From the NCBI GenBank assembly GCA_019634955.1, contig JAHCAK010000008.1, positions 39,058 to 103,057 on the forward strand: a DNA stretch of 64,000 bases, read 5' to 3'. Source of the DNA: Burkholderiales bacterium. GTDB lineage: Bacteria; Pseudomonadota; Gammaproteobacteria; Burkholderiales; Usitatibacteraceae. The notes under the pieces are model-generated. The model made no database searches. It worked only from the letters and a program-made list of their open reading frames with translations, and was not told the origin of the DNA. Of this stretch, positions 25,993 through 34,738 are shown piece by piece. The position numbers and the translations under genes are program-made. The stretch's first letter is position 1; every line of letters begins with the position of its first letter.

Positions 25993-28136
25993 TGGCCGAC
26001 CCCGGCGTCGCGTTCCGCGCGACCACGCTCCCCGGGGCGCTCTCGCTCCTGGCGAAGCCCCTCGGCGTCGCCGGAGAAGCCGTCGCCCCCGACATCGCCG
26101 ACGAGGCGCTCGCCGTGGAGGAGGCCGCGAACGGGCTGGGACTGCGCTCGCGCCGCGTGCTGCTCGACGGGCGCTGGTGGGGCGAGGCCGGCACGCCGAT
26201 GCTCGCGCGGCTGGCCGAGCGGCGCCGCGCGCCGCGCGAGGGCGACGAGCCGCGCGCGGGCGTCACCGGCTGGGTCGCGCTCGTGCCGCGCCCCTTCGCC
26301 GGGTACAGCCTGCTCGCCCTCGACCCCGCCGACGGGGGCACGCTCGAGTGGCCCGTGAACGAGGACACCGCGAGGCGCCTCGCGCCCTTCGCCTTCGCCT
26401 TCCACCGCACCTTCGCGCCGCGCCCGCTGGGCACGCTCGACGTCCTGCGTTTCGGCTTCGCCCACGCGCGCCTCGACGTGGGCGCGATCCTCGCCACCGG
26501 GCTCCTCGCCGCGCTCGCGGGCCTGCTCACGCCGGTGGCCACGGGCCGGCTCATCGACCGGGCGATCCCGTCGGGCTCGGTGTCGCTCACGCTCGCGATC
26601 GTCGCGGGACTCGCCGCCGCGGGGCTCGCGGCGCTCGCGCTCGAGGTGCTGCGCGCGCTCGCCACCATGCGCTTCGAGGCGCGCACGTCGGTCGCGATCC
26701 AGGCAGCCGTCCTCGACCGCCTGATCGGCGCGCCGGCGCGCTTCTTCCGCGCCTTCTCCAGCGGCGACCTGGCCATGCGCCTGGGCGCGGTGAACGCGGT
26801 GCAGCGCACCGTCACCGGGGCGGCGATCGGCACCTTCGTCGCCGGCATCTTCCTCACCGCCAACGTGGCGCTGATGCTCGCCTACAGCCCGGCGCTCACG
26901 GCGGCCGCGCTGGGCGTGGTGGCGGTGGCCGCCGTCTTCTCCGTCACCATCGGCATCCTGCGCCTCGGCATCGGCCGGCGCATCGAGGCGGCCGACGGGC
27001 GGCTGTCGGCGATGAGCTTCGAGTACTTCGCCGGGATCGCCAAGCTGCGCGCGGCGGCGGCCGAGTCGCGCGCGTTCACGAACTGGCTCGCGCGCTACCG
27101 CGAGTTCCGGGACCTCAACCTGCGCAGCGCCGGGCTCGCGAACCTCGAATCGGTTCTCCTCGCGATCCTGCAGCCGGCGGCGGCGGTGCTCGTGCTCTGG
27201 CTCGCCTGGCAGCTCGCGCAGGCGCCGGCCGCGCGCGCGCTCACCGTGGGCGACTTCGTGGCCTTCCAGGCGGCGATGTTCGGGCTGCTGGCGGGCGTGC
27301 ACGGCATCGTGGCCACCGCCATCGCGCTCGCGGCGCTGGCCCCGGTGTGGGAGCGCGCGAAGCCCATCCTCGCCACGCCGCCGGAGGACGCGGTGCGCGG
27401 GCGCATCCGCCACGAGCCGCAGGGCGCGATCGACTTCGTGGGCGTGTCCTTCGCCTACCCCGGCGGCCCGGAGGTGCTCACCGGCATCGACCTCTCCATC
27501 CGCCCCGGCGAGTTCGTCGCCATCGTGGGCGCGAGCGGTTCCGGCAAGTCGACGCTGCTGCGGCTGCTGCTCGGCTTCGAGTTCCCCTCGAGCGGGACGG
27601 TGCGCTTCGACGGGCGCGTGCTGCAGGCGCTGGACCTGCGCACGCTTCGCGCGCGCATCGGCACCGTGCTGCAGGGCGGGCGGCTGTGGGCCGGCGACAT
27701 CCTCGCCAACATCGTGGGCGCGACCAGCCTCACGGTGGACGACGCCTGGACGGCCGCGCGCGCCGCCGGGCTCGCCGCCGACATCGAGGCGATGCCGATG
27801 GGCATGTACACGCTGGTGGGAGAGGGCGTGAGCACGCTTTCCGGCGGGCAGCGCCAGCGCGTGCTCATCGCCCGCGCGCTGGCCGGGCAGCCGCGCATCC
27901 TGCTGCTGGACGAGGCGACGAGCGCGCTCGACAACCTGTCGCAGGCGGCGGTGCTGGAGACGCTGGAGGGGCTGGAGGCGACCCGGGTGGTCATCGCGCA
28001 CCGCCTCGCGACGGTGCGCAATGCCGACCGGATCGTGGTGCTGGAGCGCGGGCGGATCGTCCAGTCGGGGACGTTCGCCGAGCTCGCCGCTGCGCCCGGG
28101 CCCTTCGCCGCGATGCTCGCGCGGCAGGCGGGCTGA
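25992..28136 (+). CDS. Second ABC exporter, ATP-binding/permease (NHLM bacteriocin type)
   Basis: A 714-residue half-transporter. The N-terminal ~140 residues have no peptidase motif and resemble the extra domain of the partner exporter in NHLM systems (TIGR03797 type). A membrane domain (about residues 155-440) is followed by an ATPase with Walker A GASGSGKST (K519), LSGGQRQRV and LLLDEATSALD. With the preceding protein it probably forms a heterodimeric exporter. It ends 6 bp from the convergent precursor-peptide gene. No full-length HlyD adaptor or outer-membrane channel gene is found in the window. Confidence 0.88.
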   Translation: MADPGVAFRATTLPGALSLLAKPLGVAGEAVAPDIADEALAVEEAANGLGLRSRRVLLDGRWWGEAGTPMLARLAERRRAPREGDEPRAGVTGWVALVPRPFAGYSLLALDPADGGTLEWPVNEDTARRLAPFAFAFHRTFAPRPLGTLDVLRFGFAHARLDVGAILATGLLAALAGLLTPVATGRLIDRAIPSGSVSLTLAIVAGLAAAGLAALALEVLRALATMRFEARTSVAIQAAVLDRLIGAPARFFRAFSSGDLAMRLGAVNAVQRTVTGAAIGTFVAGIFLTANVALMLAYSPALTAAALGVVAVAAVFSVTIGILRLGIGRRIEAADGRLSAMSFEYFAGIAKLRAAAAESRAFTNWLARYREFRDLNLRSAGLANLESVLLAILQPAAAVLVLWLAWQLAQAPAARALTVGDFVAFQAAMFGLLAGVHGIVATAIALAALAPVWERAKPILATPPEDAVRGRIRHEPQGAIDFVGVSFAYPGGPEVLTGIDLSIRPGEFVAIVGASGSGKSTLLRLLLGFEFPSSGTVRFDGRVLQALDLRTLRARIGTVLQGGRLWAGDILANIVGATSLTVDDAWTAARAAGLAADIEAMPMGMYTLVGEGVSTLSGGQRQRVLIARALAGQPRILLLDEATSALDNLSQAAVLETLEGLEATRVVIAHRLATVRNADRIVVLERGRIVQSGTFAELAAAPGPFAAMLARQAG

Positions 28137-28142
28137 GCGGGG

Positions 28143-28379
28143 CTAGTTCTTCTTCGTCACGCCGTCGGCGCTGGCGATCTGCGTGCCGGCGAGCGGGGGC
28201 TCGCGCTTGGCGGTGACGGTCACCTTGTCGAGCTTGACCACCTGCTGCGGCTGCTCGCGCTTGGCAGTGACGGTGATCTTCTCGAGCTTCACGACCTGCT
28301 GGCCGCCGGAGACGTCGTCGAGCTGCTGGTCCGAAAGCTCGCCATCGGGCACGACGGGTTTTTGATCCTTGTTCGACAT
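28143..28379 (-). CDS. Double-glycine-leader precursor peptide with two TonB-box-like repeats
   Basis: A 78-residue peptide. Residues 1-26 look like a leader ending GELSDQQLDDVSGG, the classic C39 cleavage signal. The predicted 52-residue core (27-78) is two tandem 18-residue repeats, QQVVKLEKITVTAKREQP (27-44) and QQVVKLDKVTVTAKREPP (45-62), plus a tail. No Cys in the core, so no lanthionine or disulfide. EKITVTA/DKVTVTA matches the TonB-box pattern (compare DTITVTA in FhuA). ATG 28379 has AGGAG upstream. It converges on the exporter genes that would process it. Target and activity are unknown. Confidence 0.8.
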   Translation of the reverse strand: MSNKDQKPVVPDGELSDQQLDDVSGGQQVVKLEKITVTAKREQPQQVVKLDKVTVTAKREPPLAGTQIASADGVTKKN

Positions 28380-28557
28380 GGCAATCTCCTCGAGGGGACT
28401 GGCGTTGCGGACCGGGCTTCCCACCCGGGCGAAAGCACGATAGCACGCTTTCCACGGTTGCCATCGTAACGAAGGGGGGGATGCGGCGCGCCGCCCCATT
28501 CGGCAGGCCGGCTGCGGAAAATTCCCCAGGAACGGCGCCGGAAACCCGTTCCGGGGA

Positions 28558-29325
28558 TCAGTGGCCTGCCGCCAGGACGGAGACGGCGACGGCGTTGGCC
28601 GCGACGACGGCCCACCCGACCTGCTTGAGCTTGCGGGGGGAAAGCGCGAGTCGATTGACCACCACGACGCCCGCCAGCGGCAGGCACGCGGCGAGCGCCA
28701 CGGTGCGCCAGCCGGGCACCCACACCCAGGCGGCGAGCGCCGCGAGGAGGGTGAGGCGGGCAGACCACGAGGCGGCAGGCACGACCCACGGGTTGGCCCC
28801 GGTCACGCGGGACTTGATGGCGTGCACGGCCAAGGTCGCGCAGACGGTCACCGCGAACCAGAGCACGGGCGGCCCCCACAGGGCGACGCCCGTGGCGCCC
28901 CCGGCCGCGGCCACCGGGAGGTGCATGGCGGAAAAGGCCGCGCCCGCGATGACCTCGCCCGGCAGGGTCTTCAGGTTCTTCGCGAGCACCACCGGCACGA
29001 GACCGGCGGCGAAGGCCGCCGGCACGAGCGCGAGCCACCGGGCGTCCTCCGGCGCGAGCCAAAGGCCGGCCAGGCCCGCGACGGCCCCGAGCCCGCCGAG
29101 CGCGGCGAGGCCGCGCCGGGCGGCCACCGCGTGCTCCTCGCGGGCGCGCTTGCCGCGCACTCCCAGCAGGACCACGAGCGGCTCGTTGGCGAGGAAGAGC
29201 AGGATCGCCGCGGCCACGAAGAGCCAGGCGGCGAGGCCCGGCGAGGCCAGCACGAGGCCCGACAGGAGGGGAAAGCCCAGTTCGGCGTACGCGCCGTGCT
29301 CGCGCGGCAGAAGGTGCTTGTTCAT
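28558..29325 (-). CDS. YwiC-like integral membrane protein
   Basis: A 255-residue, very hydrophobic protein with about eight predicted membrane segments. The N-terminal LLPREHGAYAELGFPLLSGL is the hallmark of the YwiC-like family. The family has no established function; a prenyltransferase-like fold has been discussed for related proteins, but the Asp-rich UbiA/MenA motifs (DxxxD) are not evident here. Upstream (28380-28557) lies only the leader region of the precursor peptide. ATG 29325. Confidence 0.75.
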   Translation of the reverse strand: MNKHLLPREHGAYAELGFPLLSGLVLASPGLAAWLFVAAAILLFLANEPLVVLLGVRGKRAREEHAVAARRGLAALGGLGAVAGLAGLWLAPEDARWLALVPAAFAAGLVPVVLAKNLKTLPGEVIAGAAFSAMHLPVAAAGGATGVALWGPPVLWFAVTVCATLAVHAIKSRVTGANPWVVPAASWSARLTLLAALAAWVWVPGWRTVALAACLPLAGVVVVNRLALSPRKLKQVGWAVVAANAVAVSVLAAGH

Positions 29326-29376
29326 GGCACCTTCACTTTACCGGCCTGCCGGGGAGGCGAGGCCGATTCCGTCAAA

Positions 29377-29398
29377 TCCCCCGCCCGGGGGCGGGGGA
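29377..29398 (-). terminator. GC-rich palindrome downstream of the Spy-like gene
   Basis: TCCCCCGCCC/GGGCGGGGGA arms of 10 bp with a 2-base centre, followed on the minus strand by ATTTG. It lies 13 bp after the stop of the Met/Gly-rich gene and before the YwiC-like gene, so it probably separates the two transcripts. Confidence 0.5.
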
Positions 29399-29411
29399 CG
29401 GGCCCAGCGGC

Positions 29412-29987
29412 TCAGGTCCGCGGGCCGTGGCGGTGGGGCCGCGGCAGCGCGCGCAGCTGCTCGCGCTGCTCCTTCGTGAGCACCGCCTCGGCCTTGGCGC
29501 GGGCCTCGAGCCGGGCCTCGAACATCTGCTTGCGGACGGCGGCGCCCTCGTCGTAGAGCTTGCGGGCGGCCGAGACATCCAGCTCGGCGGACTTCGCGAC
29601 GTCCTGTCCCTTCCAGCGGATCTCGCGCAGCGAGCCCATCAGCGCGTGGTTCTTGCGCTGCAGGTCGCGGCGGATCTCGGTGACCTTGGCGCGCTGCTCG
29701 TCGGTGAGGTTCAGGGCTTCCAGCGCCGCGAGGCCGGGGCCGCGCTCCATGCCGCCGCCCATCATCCCCATGCCGCCGTGCATGCCGCCGCGGCCGTGCA
29801 TCATGCCCTTGCCGCCCATGCCGGGGCCCATGCCCTGCCCCGCCATGGGGCAATCCTGCTGGCCCATCCCGGGCCCCATGCCGCGGCCCTGCATCATGCC
29901 GGGGCCCATGCCCGGGCCCATCTGGGCGGCGGCGAAGGTGGAAACGGTGGCCGCCGCGAGGGCGGCGAGCGCGAAACGGGTTCTCAT
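29412..29987 (-). CDS. Met/Gly-rich periplasmic Spy/CpxP-like protein
   Basis: A 191-residue exported protein (signal peptide ~1-21, ending FAAA). The segment at about residues 23-80 is a Met-Gly repeat region (MGPGMGPGMMQGRGMGPGMG, MGGKGMMHGRGGMHGG) with His, of the kind that binds Cu(I)/Ag(I). A helical LTxxQ-type domain follows (LNLTDEQRAKVTEIRRDLQR ... LTKEQREQL), typical of Spy/CpxP envelope-stress chaperones. AGGAGG lies 8 bp before ATG 29987. Likely involved in envelope or copper stress; no metal-efflux genes are adjacent. Confidence 0.8.
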   Translation of the reverse strand: MRTRFALAALAAATVSTFAAAQMGPGMGPGMMQGRGMGPGMGQQDCPMAGQGMGPGMGGKGMMHGRGGMHGGMGMMGGGMERGPGLAALEALNLTDEQRAKVTEIRRDLQRKNHALMGSLREIRWKGQDVAKSAELDVSAARKLYDEGAAVRKQMFEARLEARAKAEAVLTKEQREQLRALPRPHRHGPRT

Positions 29988-30122
29988 GGCCTTGCCTCCT
30001 TCTTTGAACATGGGGAAATCATAGGCCCGCGAGGCCGCGCGGCGACGCCCGGAGAGGCAACAAAATGTGTCCGCCGTTACAGGTCGCGCGGGCGCCCGCG
30101 TTGCCCCGATAATGGCGACTCC

Positions 30123-30365
30123 ATGGCCGATTTCCGCGACCAGCACATCAAGGAAGCGCTCGACAAGGCGGTCGGCGCCTGGCACCCCGAAGCCGACGCC
30201 CGCTCGCGCCGCCGCCGCATCGCCATCGTGGTCGCGCTCACGGTCGTGGTCGGGGTGGCCTTCTGGACGATGCTCTACTTCTCCTCGCCGAAGCACGCCG
30301 CGAAGCCGGCGCCCGCCACGAAGCCCGTGCCCATCCAGCTCGTCCCCGTGGCGCCGAAGCGCTGA
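30123..30365 (+). CDS. Small single-pass membrane protein
   Basis: An 80-residue protein with a soluble N-terminal helix (ADFRDQHIKEALDKAVGAW), an Arg-rich stop (SRRRR), one membrane segment (IAIVVALTVVVGVAFWTML) and a Pro/Lys-rich outer tail. No family recognised. It starts 135 bp from the divergent Spy-like gene, and its stop is 3 bp from the convergent amidohydrolase gene. The composition and initiation context support a real gene. Confidence 0.6.
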   Translation: MADFRDQHIKEALDKAVGAWHPEADARSRRRRIAIVVALTVVVGVAFWTMLYFSSPKHAAKPAPATKPVPIQLVPVAPKR

Positions 30366-30368
30366 GTC

Positions 30369-31619
30369 TCACGCCGCCGGCGCGAACCGGCGGAGAAACT
30401 CGCCCAGCGCGGCGGCCGCGAGGCCCGCATCCTCCGCCGTGACCGTCTCCGCGGGGTTGTGGCTCACGCCGCCGGCGCCACAACGCACGAAGAGCATCGC
30501 AGCCTCGGTCGCCTCGGCCATCACCATCGCGTCGTGGCCGGCGCCGGAGGCGAGCCGCCGCACCGGGCAGCCGATGGCGGCGATGCTCCCGGCCAGCAGG
30601 TCCTGCAGGCGCGGCGAGCACGGCGTGGCCCGGGTCGCGTGGTTGCGGGCGGCCGAGACCTTCACGCCGCGGCGCGCCGCGATGGCGTCGAAGGCCGCGA
30701 AGACCTCGCGCTCGGCGGCCTCGCGCACCGCGTCCTCGCCCGAGCGGATGTCCACGGTGAAGGACACCTCCCCCGGGATCACGTTGCCGGTGCCGTCCCT
30801 CACCTCGAGCATGCCCACGGTGCCCACCAGCCCCGGCTGCCCTTTCGCGCGCGCCTCGACGGCGAGCACCATCTCGGCGGCCGCAGCGAGCGCGTCGCGG
30901 CGCCTCGCCATCGGCACGGTGCCCGCGTGGCCCGCGGCGCCGGCGACGGTCACGCGGTGGCGCGTGCCGCCGGCGATGGCCGTGACCACCCCGAGCGGCA
31001 GGCCCTCGTCGAGGAGCACCGGCCCCTGCTCGATGTGCACCTCCACGTAGGCCGCGAGGGTCGCCGGGTCGCGCGGATGTGCGGCGATGGCGGCGGGGTC
31101 GAGGCCGGCCGCGCGCATCGCCTCGCCGAAGGAGACGCCCTGCGCATCGCGGCGCTCGAGCAGCGCCTCGTCGAAGCGGCCGAGGAAGGCGCGGCTCGCG
31201 AGGAAGCTCGTCTGGAAGCGCGCGCCCTCCTCGTCCGCGAAGGCGACGACCTCGATCGCGTGCGGCAGGCGCTCGCCGCGCCCGTGCAGCCGCGCCACGC
31301 ACGCGATGGGCACGAGGATGCCGAGGATGCCGTCGTACTTGCCGCCGTTGCGCACCGAGTCGTAGTGCGAGCCCGTGACGAGCGCCTTCGCGCCGGGGCT
31401 CGCCCCCTCGTAGCGGCCGATGACGCTGCCGGCCCCGTCGGTGCGCACGCTCATCCCCGCCTCGCGCATCCACGCCTCGAGCTGCCGCGCCGCCTCGCGG
31501 TGGGCGGGGGAGAGCCACGTGCGCGTGTAGTGGTCGGGGGAGTCGCTGTGGCGCGCGAGGGCTTCGGCGCGGGCGAGAAGGGCAAGGCCGGTGGCCTCGG
31601 CGTCTGTCGGCGTGCTCAA
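30369..31619 (-). CDS. M20-family amidohydrolase (allantoate amidohydrolase / N-carbamoylase type)
   Basis: A 416-residue binuclear metallopeptidase-family hydrolase. Metal and catalytic motifs are GSHYDSVRNGGKYDGILG, FADEEGARFQ, AYVEVHIEQGPVL and SGAGHDAMVM. These place it with allantoate amidohydrolases and N-carbamoyl-L-amino-acid hydrolases, which release ammonia from ureido or carbamoyl groups. Substrate not resolved; no purine-degradation genes are adjacent. TTG 31619 is the start because TGGAG lies 6 bp before it and the frame upstream has no conserved sequence. Confidence 0.85.
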   Translation of the reverse strand: MSTPTDAEATGLALLARAEALARHSDSPDHYTRTWLSPAHREAARQLEAWMREAGMSVRTDGAGSVIGRYEGASPGAKALVTGSHYDSVRNGGKYDGILGILVPIACVARLHGRGERLPHAIEVVAFADEEGARFQTSFLASRAFLGRFDEALLERRDAQGVSFGEAMRAAGLDPAAIAAHPRDPATLAAYVEVHIEQGPVLLDEGLPLGVVTAIAGGTRHRVTVAGAAGHAGTVPMARRRDALAAAAEMVLAVEARAKGQPGLVGTVGMLEVRDGTGNVIPGEVSFTVDIRSGEDAVREAAEREVFAAFDAIAARRGVKVSAARNHATRATPCSPRLQDLLAGSIAAIGCPVRRLASGAGHDAMVMAEATEAAMLFVRCGAGGVSHNPAETVTAEDAGLAAAALGEFLRRFAPAA

Positions 31620-31698
31620 GTTCCGCTCCAGGAGGATTCGCGAGCTGCGCCGCCAGTCTATCGCGGCTGGCCGGGAGTAGAATTCCGCCCTGCCGCCC

Positions 31699-32550
31699 AT
31701 GGACCCGCTCCTCGTACCACCGCACCTGCTCACGCCCGACTGGGTCGAGCGCGAGTACAACAACCGCCAGCGCGTTCCCGAGCACCTCGCGTTCTTCACG
31801 CGCTGGGAGCGCGACTCGGAATACGTGCGCCAGACGCTGCGCGGCCGCCTCGACCTCCCCTACGGCCCGCACGCGCGCCACCGCGTCGACCTCTTTCCCG
31901 CGCGGGGCAGCGACCGGCTGCTCGTCTTCTTCCACGGCGGCTACTGGCGCAGCCTCGACAAGCGCGCCTTCGCGTGGCTCGCGCCGGCGTGGGTGGCCGA
32001 GGGCGTGAGCGTGGCGCTCGTGAACTACCGCCTCTGCCCCGAGGTGCGCATCGCCGACATCGTCGACGACGCCATCGCGGCGCTGAACTGGCTGGCCATC
32101 CACGCCCCCGTGCACGGGGCGGGCGCCGACCGCATGGTGCTCGCGGGGCACTCCGCGGGCGGGCACCTCGTGGGCGCGATCTTCGCGGCCTCGCGCGAGT
32201 GCTTCGCCTTCGACGCCGCGCGCGTCGTCGGCGGCGTCCCGGTGAGCGGCATATTCGACTTCTCGCCGCTGCCGCATTTTTCCGGCAACGCGGACTTCAA
32301 GCTCGACGCGGCCTCGGCGCGCGCGCTGGACCTGCACGACAAGCGCCCCACCCTCGCCGCCCCGCTCGTGGTCGCCGTGGGCGGCGCCGAGACCGGCGAG
32401 TTCATCCGCCAGTCGCGCCTCATCGCCGCGCGCTGGGCGCCGCAGGCCCGCGAGCCGCTGGTCCTGCCCGCGCTGCACCACTTCAGCGTCCTCGACGCGC
32501 TGGCCGAGCGCGGCCAGCCGCTGCACGCGGCCACGCTCGGGCTCTTCTGA
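31699..32550 (+). CDS. Alpha/beta hydrolase (kynurenine-formamidase/esterase-like)
   Basis: A 283-residue hydrolase. The oxyanion-hole motif HGGYWRSLDK and the nucleophile motif GHSAGGHLVG are strongly like bacterial arylformamidases and related carboxylesterases. His near the C-terminus (ALHHFSVLDAL) completes the triad. No signal peptide. Divergent from the M20 hydrolase with 79 bp between the starts. Both act on amide or carbamoyl-like bonds, so they may belong to one degradative route, but that is inference. Confidence 0.8.
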   Translation: MDPLLVPPHLLTPDWVEREYNNRQRVPEHLAFFTRWERDSEYVRQTLRGRLDLPYGPHARHRVDLFPARGSDRLLVFFHGGYWRSLDKRAFAWLAPAWVAEGVSVALVNYRLCPEVRIADIVDDAIAALNWLAIHAPVHGAGADRMVLAGHSAGGHLVGAIFAASRECFAFDAARVVGGVPVSGIFDFSPLPHFSGNADFKLDAASARALDLHDKRPTLAAPLVVAVGGAETGEFIRQSRLIAARWAPQAREPLVLPALHHFSVLDALAERGQPLHAATLGLF

Positions 32551-32556
32551 CTTTCC

Positions 32557-32589
32557 GGGGACAGTCCCGCAAAGGCGGGGACAGTCCCC
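32557..32589. repeat. Two copies of GGGGACAGTCCC
   Basis: Direct copies at 32557-32568 and 32577-32589, each nearly self-complementary, separated by GCAAAGGC so that CCCGC/GCGGG can also pair. This short element is common in intergenic DNA of many high-GC bacteria. Here it follows the hydrolase stop and precedes the efflux-operon promoter, so it may act as a terminator. Confidence 0.55.
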
Positions 32590-32594
32590 ACGCG

Positions 32595-32600
32595 TATAAT
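32595..32600 (+). promoter_or_regulatory. Candidate -10 element of the efflux operon
   Basis: TATAAT 30 bp before the adaptor GTG. No clear -35, because the repeated GGGGACAGTCCC occupies that position. Confidence 0.45.
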
Positions 32601-32630
32601 CCGAGTCTTTGATTCGCAAGGACTTTCCGA

Positions 32631-33844
32631 GTGGCTCCGCAGGATCTCTCGAAGCTGCAGATCGACCGGGGCGCCAAGTCCTTCGGGCCGAAAAGAAGGC
32701 CCCGCTGGGTCAAGTGGGCGGTCGGCGCGGCTGTCGTCGCCGCCGTCGCAGCGCTTGCCGCCTTCCGCGCCGCCAACGCGCCCGTCACCGTCGACGTGGC
32801 CACCGTCACGAGCGCGTTCCCCTCGCAAGGCTTCACGGTGCTCAACGCCACCGGCCGCGTGGTCGCCTGGCGCAAGGCCGCCATCTCGACCAAGGCCACC
32901 GGCCGCCTCGAGTGGCTGGGCGTGCAGGAAGGCTCCCGCGTGAAGGCGGGCGAGGTCATCGCGCGGCTGGAGAGCCAGGACGTCGCCGCCGCCCGCGACT
33001 CCGCGCAGGCCGCCCTCACCGCGGCGAAGGCGAACCTCGAGCAGGGCGAGGCCGAGCGGCGCGACGCCGAATCGGCCCTCAAGCGCGCCGAGGACCTGTT
33101 CGCGAGGAAGTTCATCGCCGAGGCGACGCTGGACGCCGCCCGCGCCCGCCACGACAAGGCGAGGGCCGCGATCTCGAGCCTCAGGGCCGCCATCGGCGTG
33201 GCGGAAGCCAACGTGCGCTCGGCCGCGGTCACCGTGGAGCAGACGCTCATCCGCGCCCCCTTCGACGGCGTCGTGCTCACGAAGAACGCCAACGTGGGCG
33301 ACATCATCACGCCCTTCTCCTCGGCCGCGGACTCCAAGGGCGCCGTCGTGAACATGGCCGACATGGACACGCTCGAGGTGGAGGCGGACGTGGCCGAGAG
33401 CGCCATCGGGAAGATCCGCACCGGCATGCCCGCCGAGATCCAGCTCGACGCCTACCCGGAGCTGCGCCTGCTGGGCGAGGTCTCGCGCATCGTGCCCACC
33501 GTGGACCGCAGCAAGGCGACGCTGCTCGTGAAGGTGGCGTTCCGCGAGAAGGACGCCCGCGTGCTCCCGGACATGAGCGCCAAGGTGGGCTTCCTCGAGC
33601 GCGCGCCGGCGGAGAACGAGCGCAGGGCCGTGACCGCCGTTCGCCCGGAGGCGCTGGCTAGACGCGACGGCCGCGACGTGCTCTTCGTCCTCGACAAGGA
33701 CATGAAGGCCAGGCTCTCGCCCGTCACCGTGGCGCGAAAGCTCGGCGACCTGGTCGAGGTCTCGGGCGTGAAGGCCGGCGACAAGGTGGCGCTCGCGCCG
33801 CCGGAGAAGCTCAAGGACGGCGCGACCGTCGCGCCCCTGAAGAA

Positions 33845-33848
<4 letters not shown>
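32631..33848 (+). CDS. Periplasmic efflux adaptor (MacA/HlyD-like)
   Basis: A 405-residue membrane-fusion protein: a cytoplasmic start, one membrane segment (WAVGAAVVAAVAALAAF, ~28-45), a lipoyl half-motif (GRLEWLGVQEGSRVKAGEVIARLE), a coiled-coil hairpin (~110-185), the second lipoyl half (TLIRAPFDGVVLTKNANVGDII) and beta-barrel domains. GTG 32631 has AGGA upstream. The stop overlaps the ATPase start (GTGA). With the next three genes it forms a MacAB-like efflux or envelope-export system. No outer-membrane TolC gene nearby. Confidence 0.88.
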
Positions 33849-34573
<725 letters not shown>

Positions 34574-34583
34574 ACAAGACCTT

Positions 34584-34730
34584 GGGGAACCGCAGATGAA
34601 CGCAGATGAACGCGGATATTCCTTGAGGAATCGCCGCGCCGTGCCTTGGGCGGCCCGGGCCCCCTCGAAGCGCGGCATCCCTCGTCTTCACGACACATCT
34701 GCGTTCATCCGCGTTCATCTGCGGTTCCCC
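34584..34730. repeat. Inverted pair of CCGCAGATGAACGC-type repeats
   Basis: The left arm (34584-34617) carries CCGCAGATGAACGCAGATGA; the right arm (34695-34730) carries the complement, TCATCTGCGG preceded by GCGTTCATCC. The arms pair with a few mismatches over about 34 bp around a 77-bp GC-rich centre. Similar arrays are scattered in intergenic DNA of unrelated bacteria. Its place inside an operon, between ATPase and permease genes, could create a large RNA stem. Confidence 0.75.
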
Positions 34731-34738
34731 CGATTCCC

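Noticed and set aside
28558..29325. YwiC-like membrane protein as the missing MenA prenyltransferase
   Set aside because: No NDxxD/DxxxD-type prenyl-diphosphate motifs are visible and the N-terminal REHGAYAE signature belongs to the YwiC-like family.
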